Notes: generated by a model not told the origin, from the sequence alone. DNA of 64,000 nucleotides from Anaerolineae bacterium (GCA_026645945.1 JAPKMO010000005.1:1-64000), one strand, 5' to 3'; counted from the stretch's first letter, positions 10,130 to 19,543 are shown. Numbers and translations are program-made.

Positions 10130-10902
10130 AATGGCCTTTGACGCTGCTTGGTCTGGCGTCTGTCGCCCTGATTTTTGCGCCCTGGGTCGCGCCGTATGAC
10201 CCCATGCAGACCGCGCCCGATCAAACGATGCAGCCGCCCAGCGTCGAGCATCCTTTTGGCACGGACGCTTTTGGCCGCGATGTTTTCAGCCGACTGCTCT
10301 ATGGCGGGCAGCGCACATTGGCGATAAGCATTCTTGCCACCGCTGCGACCGTTCTGGTCGGATTGTGTCTGGGGCTGGCGGCTGTGGCTGCCGAGGGATG
10401 GTTTGGGCGTGTGGTGCTGTCGTTCATCAACGCGCTGCTGGCCTTTCCAAGTTTGCTGCTGGCGCTAATTATCCTGACGCTGCTTGGGACGGGGGCAGTT
10501 CCTCTGGCATTGGCCGCCGGGCTGTCCCAGGTCGGCGCGTATGCGCGCATCGCGCGTTCGGCGGTAATCGCAGTGCGCCCAGCGCTTTATATCGAGGCGG
10601 CGTTGGTGATGGGAGCGGACAGCCGCCACATTTTTCTGTGCCATATCCTGCCCAACATCCAAACGACGATCACAGCTTATGCCGGCGTGATGTTCAGCTA
10701 CAACCTGTTAAACAGCGCAGCCCTCAGCTTTTTAGGGCTTGGCGGCGCGCCGGGTGTGCCGGATTGGGGAGTCATGCTGGCAGAGGGGCGAGCCGTTCTG
10801 CGCGCTGCTCCCTGGATGAGCCTCGCGCCGGGAATCGCCATTACCCTCACTGTTATAGCCATTAACCATCTGGCGGCGGAGGTTAATCACCGCTTTCGAT
10901 GA
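10126..10902 (+). CDS. Peptide-type ABC transporter permease (DppC-like)
   Basis: 'HPFGTDAFGRDVFSRLLYGGQRTL'; 4 bp overlap with DppB-like gene. Confidence 0.92.
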   Translation: MKWPLTLLGLASVALIFAPWVAPYDPMQTAPDQTMQPPSVEHPFGTDAFGRDVFSRLLYGGQRTLAISILATAATVLVGLCLGLAAVAAEGWFGRVVLSFINALLAFPSLLLALIILTLLGTGAVPLALAAGLSQVGAYARIARSAVIAVRPALYIEAALVMGADSRHIFLCHILPNIQTTITAYAGVMFSYNLLNSAALSFLGLGGAPGVPDWGVMLAEGRAVLRAAPWMSLAPGIAITLTVIAINHLAAEVNHRFR

Positions 10903-11674
10903 GTGTGCCGGGCTGCGCGCTGCCAAGCAGAGTCTCCTTCAACAGGCCGGGCTGCCGGCCATCTATCACCCGTATCTGCAATCCTTCAACTTGCTGTGCC
11001 AGGGAAAGCATATCGCGCACTTTGGTTTTCATCCCGCCGGTGACATCCGTCCCCGCCGAGCCGCCCAGGGCATGGGCGACAGCATCAAAATTCCGAGCTG
11101 TGATAACCGGGATAACCACGCCGTCAGTATCCAATACCCCTTCGACTTCCCCCAGCAGCAGGATGCGCTCAACGGGCAGGTGATGGGCGAGGTAGAAGAA
11201 GATGGTTTCGGTCGAAATGATCGTTCCGCCCCGAACCTCGTCTAACGAGACATCGCCATAAACCAGCGGCACGATACCGTTTGAGAGCGCGTGACGGATG
11301 GGGGCGAGCGCCATGCTAACCAGCGCTCCATCGCGGCTTGACGCCGACGCAGATGGCTGGATGCGCCATACCGGGACGCCTGCCGCTTGCAGCGTTCCTG
11401 CTACCAGATAATTCAGTTCGGCGGCCACCGTTGCGACACGGGCGAAGGCCCGCCATTCATCAGGCGTGCGGACGCCGTGAATGGTGTCGTACTGGGTGGC
11501 GGCAAAATGACCGAACGAGCCGCTGCCATGCCCGATGAGCAAACGCAGACTTTCATTCTGCTGTTGGGCTTCGGCGATTTCGCGCGCCAGCCGGGAAACT
11601 ATTTCCTGGCGAAAGGCCGCTTCAACGCGCTTGTCGGTGATAAGCGACCCACCGAGTTTAATAAAGGTCAGCAT
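10883..11674 (-). CDS. Isopentenyl phosphate kinase (amino-acid kinase family)
   Basis: 'LTFIKLGGSLITDK', 'LLIGHGSGSFGHFAA', 'GGSAGTDVTGGMKTKV' typical of IPK (conserved His in GSGSFGH). Confidence 0.9.
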   Translation of the reverse strand: MLTFIKLGGSLITDKRVEAAFRQEIVSRLAREIAEAQQQNESLRLLIGHGSGSFGHFAATQYDTIHGVRTPDEWRAFARVATVAAELNYLVAGTLQAAGVPVWRIQPSASASSRDGALVSMALAPIRHALSNGIVPLVYGDVSLDEVRGGTIISTETIFFYLAHHLPVERILLLGEVEGVLDTDGVVIPVITARNFDAVAHALGGSAGTDVTGGMKTKVRDMLSLAQQVEGLQIRVIDGRQPGLLKETLLGSAQPGTLIESGD

Positions 11675-11676
11675 TT

Positions 11677-12648
11677 TTACCCTACCGTTGTTTCGTACAC
11701 GTGTTTTGCGCCAGCTCGGCTCAGCGCCGCCCGCACGGTCGCTTTGTTTTCAGGCGCAACTAATGCGATCATGTTGCCGCCACGCCCGCCGCCAGAAAGT
11801 TTTGCGCCCCATGCGCCAGCATCCAGCGCCGCCCTCACCAGTTGGTCGAGTTCGTCGGATGAGACGGTAAGCTGCTGAAGGTAAGCATGATTTTGCGTCA
11901 TCAGCGCGCCAAGCCGGGGAAGATCGCCTTGCTCAATGGAGCGGCGCGCCTGGGAAACCAGATCGCCTATTGCACCCAAAAGGGGGGTGATTCGCTCTGG
12001 CTCTGTCTCGTACAGGCGGCGCACGTCGCTAACAGCAACTTTTGTTAATGCCCCGCGCCCAGTATCGGCAATCAACAGCGTGAAGGGCGCGGCGGCTGTA
12101 AAAGTCTGGATGGGGTGATTTCGCACAAAAAAGATCGGCTGCTCGTATACGATCACCGTGTTATCAATGCCGCTGGGCGTGCCATGATGAATTTTCTCGA
12201 CCTCATAGACAATTGTATTCAGTGTGGAGTTATCCAAAGGGTTTCCTAACGCGGCGCTCAACGCCCGCCCCAGGGCGGCAGAAACCGCCGCGCCGCTGCC
12301 CAGGCCGCTGGCAACCGGAATTTGAGACTCTATTGTGGCGGTCAGGTCGGGGAGCGGGCATTTAAGCGTTTCGAGAACCAGGCGAACGGTCATCTCCAGC
12401 GCATCCGTGACCGCCTCTTCGTGGAGGCAGACGTTAGAAGGCAGGAAACGCTCCAGGTCGCCGGCGATCAGGCGCAAACCGCGCTCGCCGCTCTGGTGAT
12501 GTTGAATCCGAACCGTAACACGCAGGTCGGAAACCGGGATAGCAATGGCCGGCTGGTCATAAACAACTGCGTGTTCCCCGCACAAAATCACTTTTGCCGG
12601 GGCGCTGGCGGTAAAAACTTCGTATTCAGGAAAGGCTTCTGGGTACAT
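11677..12648 (-). CDS. mvk: Mevalonate kinase (GHMP)
   Basis: 'SAPAKVILCGEHAVVYDQPAIAIP', 'PVASGLGSGAAVSAAL', 'HGTPSGIDNTV', 'KLSGGGRGGNMIAL'. Confidence 0.93.
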   Translation of the reverse strand: MYPEAFPEYEVFTASAPAKVILCGEHAVVYDQPAIAIPVSDLRVTVRIQHHQSGERGLRLIAGDLERFLPSNVCLHEEAVTDALEMTVRLVLETLKCPLPDLTATIESQIPVASGLGSGAAVSAALGRALSAALGNPLDNSTLNTIVYEVEKIHHGTPSGIDNTVIVYEQPIFFVRNHPIQTFTAAAPFTLLIADTGRGALTKVAVSDVRRLYETEPERITPLLGAIGDLVSQARRSIEQGDLPRLGALMTQNHAYLQQLTVSSDELDQLVRAALDAGAWGAKLSGGGRGGNMIALVAPENKATVRAALSRAGAKHVYETTVG

Positions 12649-13507
12649 AAAGGATAAAAACGAATGACAGTCCCCACAACAAGAGCGCGAGCTGCAAGGG
12701 CCGGTCTTTTAACACGACTTCATCCGGGGCGCTGCCTTCCCCTTTGACATGGATGAGGTACAGGTAGCGGAACAGCCCGTACAGGACAAAAGGCACGGTT
12801 ATCATCGCCAGGTTATTGCCGGCCAGCAGGATGGACGGTGCTTCAATAGTATATAAAATATAGGCCAGCAGCGTGCTGGTGGTCACAATGCGGAGCATAT
12901 CGTCCAGCAGCGGCAGGTTATAATGATCGAAAATCGGGCGGGTGTTGGCGGCGTTATCGCCCAACGACAGAAGCTCCTGGCGGCGTTTGCCGATTGCCAG
13001 AAACAGCGCCAGCAGCGCCGTGCAGGTGTATAACCAGGGCGAAAACCGCGCCACCTCAATTACCAGGACACCCCCGGCCACGCGCAAAACATACCCGGCT
13101 GTGATGGTGAGAATGTCTATCAGGACAACGTGTTTGAGTATGAGCGAGTACGCTACATGCAGAACGATATATGCTGCTAGGACTGCCGCATAACGAGGGC
13201 TGTAGAGCAGCGCCACGCCGACGGAAAACACGGGTATCAAAACAGCTGTGGTTGTCGCCAGCGAGCGGGGCAGCTGGCCGGATGGAAGCGGGCGGTTCCG
13301 CTTTTTGGGGTGCTGGCGGTCGCGTTCGATGTCAACCAGATCGTTGACAATGTAAATGGCGCTGGCCGCCAGACAGAGCAGGATAAAACTGAGGGTGACG
13401 CGCAAAAAAGGCTCGCGGTCGAACAATTGACCGTCGAAAACCAGTCCGGCGTAAATGATGATATTTTTCGTCCACTGCTTGGGACGCATGGTTTTGAGCA
13501 AAGCCAT
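12626..13507 (-). CDS. UbiA-family prenyltransferase (decaprenyl-phosphate phosphoribosyltransferase-like); internal Met preferred as start
   Basis: 'MALLKTMRPKQWTKN', 'YIVNDLVDIERDRQHPKKRNRPLPSGQL'. Confidence 0.85.
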   Translation of the reverse strand: MALLKTMRPKQWTKNIIIYAGLVFDGQLFDREPFLRVTLSFILLCLAASAIYIVNDLVDIERDRQHPKKRNRPLPSGQLPRSLATTTAVLIPVFSVGVALLYSPRYAAVLAAYIVLHVAYSLILKHVVLIDILTITAGYVLRVAGGVLVIEVARFSPWLYTCTALLALFLAIGKRRQELLSLGDNAANTRPIFDHYNLPLLDDMLRIVTTSTLLAYILYTIEAPSILLAGNNLAMITVPFVLYGLFRYLYLIHVKGEGSAPDEVVLKDRPLQLALLLWGLSFVFILYVPRSLS

Positions 13508-13623
13508 CAAGGCCCGCAAAGCGCACTCCTTCGATTGGGAGCAATACAAATTCCAATTATAATCGAGACCTGACAATGCTCCACCCCTGAACCGGGAGCC
13601 AGAAAGAAGGGATACACCCACCT

Positions 13624-14613
13624 ATGAGCGAGACACATTCCGCCACCGCCCGCGCACACCCGAATATCGCCTTCATCAAATACTGGGGGAATGCGGACGA
13701 TAATCTGCGGCTGCCGGCGAATCCCTCTTTAAGTATGAACCTGGATGGATTATATACACAAACGACTGTTACCTGGCTTTCCGAGCCGAACGCCGACCAC
13801 CTGATTCTGAACGGCTTGCCCGACACAGGAACGGCGTTCAGGCGGGTTTCGGAATTTCTTAATATCCTGCGCGAACGGCTGAATATAACCGGCTCGGCAC
13901 AGGTCGAATCGTTCAACAATTTTCCGATGGGCGCGGGTATTGCGTCGTCGGCTTCGTCTTTTGCGGCGCTCACCCTGGCGGCGGTTTCGGCAGCCGGGAT
14001 GCAGCTTTCGGAACGCGCGCTCTCCGCGCTGGCACGTCTGGGGTCAGGGTCAGCAGCGCGTTCGATCCCAGGTGGTTTCGTTGAATGGTTTACCGGCCAG
14101 TCGCATGATGAATCGTTTGCCGAAAGTTTCGCGCCGCCGGATCACTGGGACATCGTGGACATTATTGCGGTGGTGAGCAGTGAGCACAAAACGGTTGTCT
14201 CGCAAGAGGGACACCGCTCGGCCAATACCAGCGACCTCCAGGCCGCGCGGGTGGCCGGGGCTGCGGAACGATTGGCAGCCTGTAAAACAGCCATCCTGTC
14301 CCGCGATTTTGAGCGTTTTGCAGAAGTGGTCGAACACGACAGCAACCTGATGCACGCCGTCATGATGACCAGCCGACCGCCGCTGTTTTATTGGCTGCCG
14401 CCCACGCTGGAGGTGATGGCGCAGGTTCGGCAGTGGCGCGCCGATGGGCTGAAGGTTTGTTATACCCTGGATGCTGGGCCGAATATCCATTGTATTTGTG
14501 CAAAAAATGATGCCGAACAGGTAAGGCAAGAACTGTCTGCCCTGTCAGGTGTGGTGGATGTGCGAATCGCAGGCCCCGGCGGCCCGGCGGCCCTGGTGGA
14601 TGTGAACGGTTAA
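13624..14613 (+). CDS. mvaD: Diphosphomevalonate / phosphomevalonate decarboxylase (GHMP)
   Basis: 'AHPNIAFIKYWGNADDNLRLPANPSLSMNL', 'PMGAGIASSASSFAAL', 'GSGSAARSIPGGFVEW', 'YTLDAGPNIHCI'. Confidence 0.9.
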   Translation: MSETHSATARAHPNIAFIKYWGNADDNLRLPANPSLSMNLDGLYTQTTVTWLSEPNADHLILNGLPDTGTAFRRVSEFLNILRERLNITGSAQVESFNNFPMGAGIASSASSFAALTLAAVSAAGMQLSERALSALARLGSGSAARSIPGGFVEWFTGQSHDESFAESFAPPDHWDIVDIIAVVSSEHKTVVSQEGHRSANTSDLQAARVAGAAERLAACKTAILSRDFERFAEVVEHDSNLMHAVMMTSRPPLFYWLPPTLEVMAQVRQWRADGLKVCYTLDAGPNIHCICAKNDAEQVRQELSALSGVVDVRIAGPGGPAALVDVNG

Positions 14614-14714
14614 TGAGCGTTGCGTTCCATATCTTGCTTATCCAAAGCAGACGCCCGTATAATTTAAAAAGCAAGATTGTCTAAGCGAGTGCCTCGCTGT
14701 GAGGAATTCCATTA

Positions 14715-16160
14715 ATGTTTGACTTCCTGTTGGGTAACGATCCGCTGTCCGGCATTATCGCGTTTTTCCTGGTTCTGATACCCCTAATCCTGATCCATGA
14801 AATCGGCCATTTCCTTGCAGCGAAGCTGGCCGGAATCACGGTGCTTGAATTTGGTATCGGGTTTCCGCCGCGCGTTACCAGGCTGTTTACCTGGCGCGAG
14901 ACCGAGTTCACCCTGAACTGGCTGCCGCTGGGTGGGTTCGTGCGCCCTCTGGGTGATGATATTGTGAGGCCGCTGAATGACGAGGCGGTTGAACATGATC
15001 GCCACGAGGCGCTTTCGCGCGTTAATATTCAGACCACCAAATCGGTCAGCGAAGCAACGCCCGTCCAGCGCATTGTTTTCCTTTCTGCCGGCGCGCTGGC
15101 GAACTTTCTCACCGCAATCGTGCTGTTTATGTTTGTTGCCCTAAGCGGCCTGCCAGAACCAATCGGCGGAAGCGTTGAGGTCATCCATGCTGCTGCCGGC
15201 TCGTCACTGGCGGAAGCTGGCTTGCAGGATGGTGACGTTATCCTGAGACTGAACGGCCAGACCTTTGATGATGCAGATGATTTTATCAACCGCCTCCAGG
15301 CGATGGGTGGACAGCCGGCCACGATCACCATTCAGCGCAGCAGTCAGAAAGAGCCGCTTACGCTGACCTTCACCCCCGCGTCTGAAACTGCCCGAACAGA
15401 AACCGGCAGTTATGCCCAGATCGCCGGAATTGTGCCGGGCGCGCCCGCCGACCGGGCTGGCATACGGCCCGGAGATATTGTGACTGCTTTTAACGGCGCG
15501 CCGATTAACAGCCTCGACCATTTTAAGGAATTGACTCAACAAAATGCGGGAAAAGAAATCACGATTTCCTTGCAGCGCGGCGACGAGGCGTTTGATGTGA
15601 CGCTGACGCCGCGCACGAACCCGCCGGAGGGGCAGGGCGCGATGGGCATCGTCATCTGGCCGGCGTTTGGAAGTGCCGATTTGGGTTTGATCTACCGGGA
15701 TGGTTTCGTCCAGGAAGTTCGTGTTGCCCAGCCGTTCGACAAGGCAGTTCAGTATGGTTTTGAGCGCGTAGGTTTTGTGGTAGCGACGACAGCCAGCATT
15801 CCCGCCCAATTGGTCAGCGGGGCGCTGACGGCAGACGAAGCGCGTCCGGTCAGTATCGTGGGTTTAAGCCAGATCGGCGGGGTTGCTTTGCAGCAAAGCA
15901 TCGAAGAAGGCCGACCGGAAGTTATTGTCAACTTCATCGCGGTCATCAGCGTGGCGCTGGGGTTCTTTAATTTACTGCCGCTGCCGGCGCTGGACGGCGG
16001 ACGAATCTTGTTCGTGCTGATTGAGATCGTGCGGGGACGACCGATTGCACCGGAGCGGGAAGGTTTGATTCATCTGGTCGGGTTAGTGTTATTACTCTCG
16101 CTGTCCGCGATTGTGATCTTGAACGATGTTCTGAACCCGGTCACCAATCTTATCCGGTAA
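14715..16160 (+). CDS. rseP: Site-2 protease RseP with two PDZ domains
   Basis: 'LILIHEIGHFLAAKLAGI' (HExxH), two PDZ-like segments, 'FNLLPLPALDGGRI' (LDG motif). Confidence 0.93.
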   Translation: MFDFLLGNDPLSGIIAFFLVLIPLILIHEIGHFLAAKLAGITVLEFGIGFPPRVTRLFTWRETEFTLNWLPLGGFVRPLGDDIVRPLNDEAVEHDRHEALSRVNIQTTKSVSEATPVQRIVFLSAGALANFLTAIVLFMFVALSGLPEPIGGSVEVIHAAAGSSLAEAGLQDGDVILRLNGQTFDDADDFINRLQAMGGQPATITIQRSSQKEPLTLTFTPASETARTETGSYAQIAGIVPGAPADRAGIRPGDIVTAFNGAPINSLDHFKELTQQNAGKEITISLQRGDEAFDVTLTPRTNPPEGQGAMGIVIWPAFGSADLGLIYRDGFVQEVRVAQPFDKAVQYGFERVGFVVATTASIPAQLVSGALTADEARPVSIVGLSQIGGVALQQSIEEGRPEVIVNFIAVISVALGFFNLLPLPALDGGRILFVLIEIVRGRPIAPEREGLIHLVGLVLLLSLSAIVILNDVLNPVTNLIR

Positions 16161-16174
16161 ATTGAGGAGCGGAA

Positions 16175-17152
16175 ATGGACTTTGACCGCGACACCAAACC
16201 CGCCCAAAAACCAGCCCTGGATGTTACGCTGGCTGCGCTCCGCGCCGAAGAACCCGGCGCGGTTGCGGCGGCCATCTATTACGGCCTATCCGATCTGACG
16301 GATGCTGAGATTAAAAAACTGCAACCCGCGTGGTCAGCTTTATCAGCCGAGTATCGCCGCAAAGTGATGCGTGAACTGGCGGAAGCCAGCGAGACAGACT
16401 TTGAACTGGATTATGCCGCTGTTGGGCGGATGGGGCTGCAAGATGAGGACGCGCAGGTGCGCGCGGCAGCAGTTGAGGCACTGTGGATAGATGAATCGCC
16501 CGAACTGATGGCGCGGCTGATTGAACTGGCCCAATGGGACGAAGCCAATGAGGTGCGCGCGGCAGCCCTGGTTGCGCTTGGTCGTTTCGTATTGTTAGGA
16601 GAATACGGCGAACTGCCGGAAGATCAGGTTACAAAGCTGCACGAGATTATCATCAACCTGTGGACGGATGAGCAGGAGGACTTAAATGTACGGCGGCGGG
16701 CGCTGGAAGCAATCGCAAACAGCAGCCACGAGATTGTTCCTGATGCCATAGAGGAAGCTTACCACAGCTCGGAGCGATTGATGAAAATCAGCGCGGTTTT
16801 TGCGATGGGGCGAAGCTGCGATGAACGATGGAACGACCGGGTTTTGCGCGAGATGAGCGGCCTGGACGCCGAACTCCGCTACGAAGCGGCTAGGGCGGCA
16901 GGAGAAATCGGCATAACTGAGGCTGTGCCGCTGTTGGGACGGCTCGCAATGGGAAACGACCGGGAAACGCAGGAAGTGGCGATCTGGTCGCTGGGCGAAA
17001 TTGGCGGCAGGGATGCCCTGCGTATCCTGAGCGCGCTGGCGGATGATGCCAAAAAAGCTGAGGATGATGATCTGATCGAAGCAGTGAATGAGGCCATCAG
17101 CAGTGCCAGCCTCATCGGTGAAGACCTTGATTTCGATGATGACGGCGGTTAA
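16175..17152 (+). CDS. HEAT-repeat protein
   Basis: repeated 'DEDAQVRAAAVEALW', 'ANEVRAAALVALGRF', 'ELRYEAARAAGEIG' units. Confidence 0.85.
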   Translation: MDFDRDTKPAQKPALDVTLAALRAEEPGAVAAAIYYGLSDLTDAEIKKLQPAWSALSAEYRRKVMRELAEASETDFELDYAAVGRMGLQDEDAQVRAAAVEALWIDESPELMARLIELAQWDEANEVRAAALVALGRFVLLGEYGELPEDQVTKLHEIIINLWTDEQEDLNVRRRALEAIANSSHEIVPDAIEEAYHSSERLMKISAVFAMGRSCDERWNDRVLREMSGLDAELRYEAARAAGEIGITEAVPLLGRLAMGNDRETQEVAIWSLGEIGGRDALRILSALADDAKKAEDDDLIEAVNEAISSASLIGEDLDFDDDGG

Positions 17153-17178
17153 CCGCCTCAACCGACCTTAAAGTTCTG

Positions 17179-17213
17179 AGCGCCGCTTCATGTAGAGCGG
17201 CGCTTTGATTTTT
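17179..17213 (+). terminator. Intrinsic terminator downstream of HEAT-repeat gene
   Basis: AGCGCCGCT-tcatgtag-AGCGGCGCT followed by TTGATTTTT. Confidence 0.8.
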
Positions 17214-17289
17214 GCCAGACTACCTGTTTCGCGTTAAACTTTTCGACGAAATTCCACTTCGGTGTACTTTAAGGAAAAGGGAAGTTAAG

Positions 17290-18519
17290 ATGAACCGAAA
17301 ACTCGTTTCACTCCTGTTTGTTTTTTTAATGGTTTTTCTATCCTTCGGCGTCATAACCGCTCAGGATGAGGTAGAAAAACCCCTGGTTGGTTTCTGGGAG
17401 TCCTGCCCAACGCCATCCAATCTTCCCGCAACCGTCACGGTCGGCGCGATTTTCGGGTTGAGCGATGCCGTCGCGGTCTACGGCGTCCCTCAGCGCCAGG
17501 CGGTGGAACTGGCGGTGGAAGAAATTAACGAATCCGGCTACCTGGGCGAGACGGTTTTTGAGGTCAGATTTGAAGACTCGGCGGGAAACCGCGACCAGGC
17601 GATTTTCGCCATGACCAAACTGGTCGAGGAAGATAAAGTACTGGCAGTTCTCGGCCCAACGCTGTCGTCGGAGGCTTTTGCCGCCGACCCGATTGCCCAG
17701 GAAAACAGCACGCCGGTAATGGGAGTGAGCAATACTGCCCTCGGACTCACCGGCATGGGGGATTTTGTGTTCCGCAACAGCTTGCCGGAAGCTGCCGTTA
17801 TCCCCGGCACGATTGCCCAGGCTAAAGAAGTTCTGGGGTTGGAAAAAGTCGGTCTGTTGTACGGTAATGATGACGATTTTACCGTCAGTGGTTATCAGGT
17901 GTTCCGGCAGGCGCTTCTGGATAACGAGATCGAAATTCTGGGCGAAGAAACTTTCGCTAAAGGCGATCTGGACTTCAACGCGCAGTTGACGAATCTCATC
18001 AGCCAGGAGCCAGATGCGCTGGTGGTTTCGGCGCTGGCTGCCGAAGCGACACAGATCATCCTGCAAGCGCGCGCTCTCGACTACAATGGGCCGATCATTG
18101 GAGGAAACGGTTTTAACTCCCCGGCGGTGCTGCGCGATACAGGCGAAGCGTCCGAAGGGTTGATCGTCGGCGGCGCGTGGAACTATGGCAACCCGAACCC
18201 CACCGAGAGCAGCGTGCGTTTTGTGGAAATGTACGAGGCGAAATTCAACCAATCGCCCGATCAGTTCGCCGCGCAGTCCTATACCGGCGCGTGGCTGATG
18301 GCGACGGCCATCCGCTGCGCCGATTTTGGGGCGGATGCAGATCTGGCGGAACAGCGCCTGGCGATCCGCGATGCGCTGCTCCAGATTCGGGATTTTGACA
18401 GCCCGCTGGGTGTGTTCAGTTTTACAGAGGATCGTGAGCCTTTGCATGATCCAATCGCGCAGATCGTGAGCGGCGGCAAGTTCGAGCCTCTGGCCGTCGT
18501 GATGGGTGAAAGTGGCTAG
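17290..18519 (+). CDS. livK: Branched-chain amino acid ABC transporter substrate-binding protein
   Basis: signal peptide 'MNRKLVSLLFVFLMVF'; Peripla_BP_6-like sequence; followed by liv permeases and ATPases. Confidence 0.93.
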   Translation: MNRKLVSLLFVFLMVFLSFGVITAQDEVEKPLVGFWESCPTPSNLPATVTVGAIFGLSDAVAVYGVPQRQAVELAVEEINESGYLGETVFEVRFEDSAGNRDQAIFAMTKLVEEDKVLAVLGPTLSSEAFAADPIAQENSTPVMGVSNTALGLTGMGDFVFRNSLPEAAVIPGTIAQAKEVLGLEKVGLLYGNDDDFTVSGYQVFRQALLDNEIEILGEETFAKGDLDFNAQLTNLISQEPDALVVSALAAEATQIILQARALDYNGPIIGGNGFNSPAVLRDTGEASEGLIVGGAWNYGNPNPTESSVRFVEMYEAKFNQSPDQFAAQSYTGAWLMATAIRCADFGADADLAEQRLAIRDALLQIRDFDSPLGVFSFTEDREPLHDPIAQIVSGGKFEPLAVVMGESG

Positions 18520-18560
18520 AAGAACAGCCAGCCTTAATAAACGCCGACGATGATGATTCG

Positions 18561-18583
18561 GGGGATGGTTCCTCGCCATCCCC
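18561..18583. other. Intergenic hairpin between livK and livH
   Basis: GGGGATGG-ttcctcg-CCATCCCC, no U-tract. Confidence 0.55.
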
Positions 18584-18618
18584 GGATTACAAATTGGTCA
18601 CCTGGCGCACATTAATTC

Positions 18619-19503
18619 ATGAACATTACACAGCAAATCGTTAATGCTATCTGGTTAGGCGGGGTGTACAGCCTGTTTGCGCTGGGGTATGCGCTGGTTT
18701 TCAGCGTGCTGGGCGTGCTGAACCTTGCCCACAGCGCAGTTTTTATGTGGGGCGCTTTTATTGGACTGGTCGCCGTTACGCAGCTTAATGTATCGGTTTG
18801 GGCGGCTATACCCCTGGCAATGGTGGTTTCGGGCGTAATCAGCATCGTGCTAGACGTGCTTGCTTTTGCGCCCCTGCGCCGCCGGAATGCGCCGCGCATT
18901 TCGCAGCTCATCAGCAGCATCGGCGCGGCTATCCTGCTGGTTAATATCGCCCAGCTTATTTTCGGCACACAGCCGCAGCGATTCCCGCTTGGCAGCATCC
19001 CCAGCGACCCGCTTGAAGGGCTGCCGATTCGTATCACACCCATCCAGATCATCATCCTGCTGGTCGCCATCACCCTGATGGCAGTGCTGCAATATCTGGT
19101 CGTCCGCACGCGGGCCGGCCAGGCGATGCGAGCGGTGGCCTTTAACCAGCGGGTTGCCAGCCTGCTGGGGATAAATTCTGGAAATGTCTTCAGGATGACC
19201 TTTTTCCTGGCTGGCGCGTTAGCGGGTGCTGCCGGCGTATTATTCGGCCTGGCTTATAATACGATCACGCCGTTTATGGGCGATTCGGTCGCCTTAAAGG
19301 GACTGACGGTCATTGTTCTGGGCGGTCTGGGGAACATCCAGGGCGCGGTAGTGGGCGGATTCGTGGTGGCCGCCTTAGAAGTTTTCAGCATCGCCGCCGG
19401 CGGCAGCAACTACCGCGAGGCATTTGTTTTTACGCTGCTCTTTTTGATTTTGTTGTTCCGTCCGCAAGGTCTGGTGGGGCAGGCCGCAGAAACCCGCGCC
19501 TGA
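18619..19503 (+). CDS. livH: Branched-chain amino acid ABC permease LivH
   Basis: 'GGVYSLFALGYALVFSVLGVLNLAHSAVFMWGAF'; 'VLGGLGNIQGAVVGGF'. Confidence 0.95.
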   Translation: MNITQQIVNAIWLGGVYSLFALGYALVFSVLGVLNLAHSAVFMWGAFIGLVAVTQLNVSVWAAIPLAMVVSGVISIVLDVLAFAPLRRRNAPRISQLISSIGAAILLVNIAQLIFGTQPQRFPLGSIPSDPLEGLPIRITPIQIIILLVAITLMAVLQYLVVRTRAGQAMRAVAFNQRVASLLGINSGNVFRMTFFLAGALAGAAGVLFGLAYNTITPFMGDSVALKGLTVIVLGGLGNIQGAVVGGFVVAALEVFSIAAGGSNYREAFVFTLLFLILLFRPQGLVGQAAETRA

Positions 19504-19519
19504 CGGTCGGATACACCGC

Positions 19520-19543
19520 GCTTCCCGGCACGTGCGGGGAAGC
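19520..19543. other. Intergenic hairpin between livH and livM
   Basis: GCTTCCC-ggcacgtgcg-GGGAAGC. Confidence 0.5.

Noticed and set aside
11387-11878. 163 aa plus-strand ORF antisense to IPK and mevalonate kinase
   Set aside because: Spans two genes on the opposite strand, no domain, typical GC-rich antisense ORF.
12626-13621. Full UbiA ORF including a 38 aa N-terminal extension
   Set aside because: The extension is not UbiA-like and crowds the divergent decarboxylase start; ATG at 13507 is preferred.
15204-15809. 201 aa minus-strand ORF
   Set aside because: Antisense to rseP PDZ region with no domain; shadow ORF.
17338-18579. 413 aa minus-strand ORF
   Set aside because: Entirely antisense to livK, low-complexity His/Arg-rich translation, no recognisable domain; a GC-rich shadow ORF.
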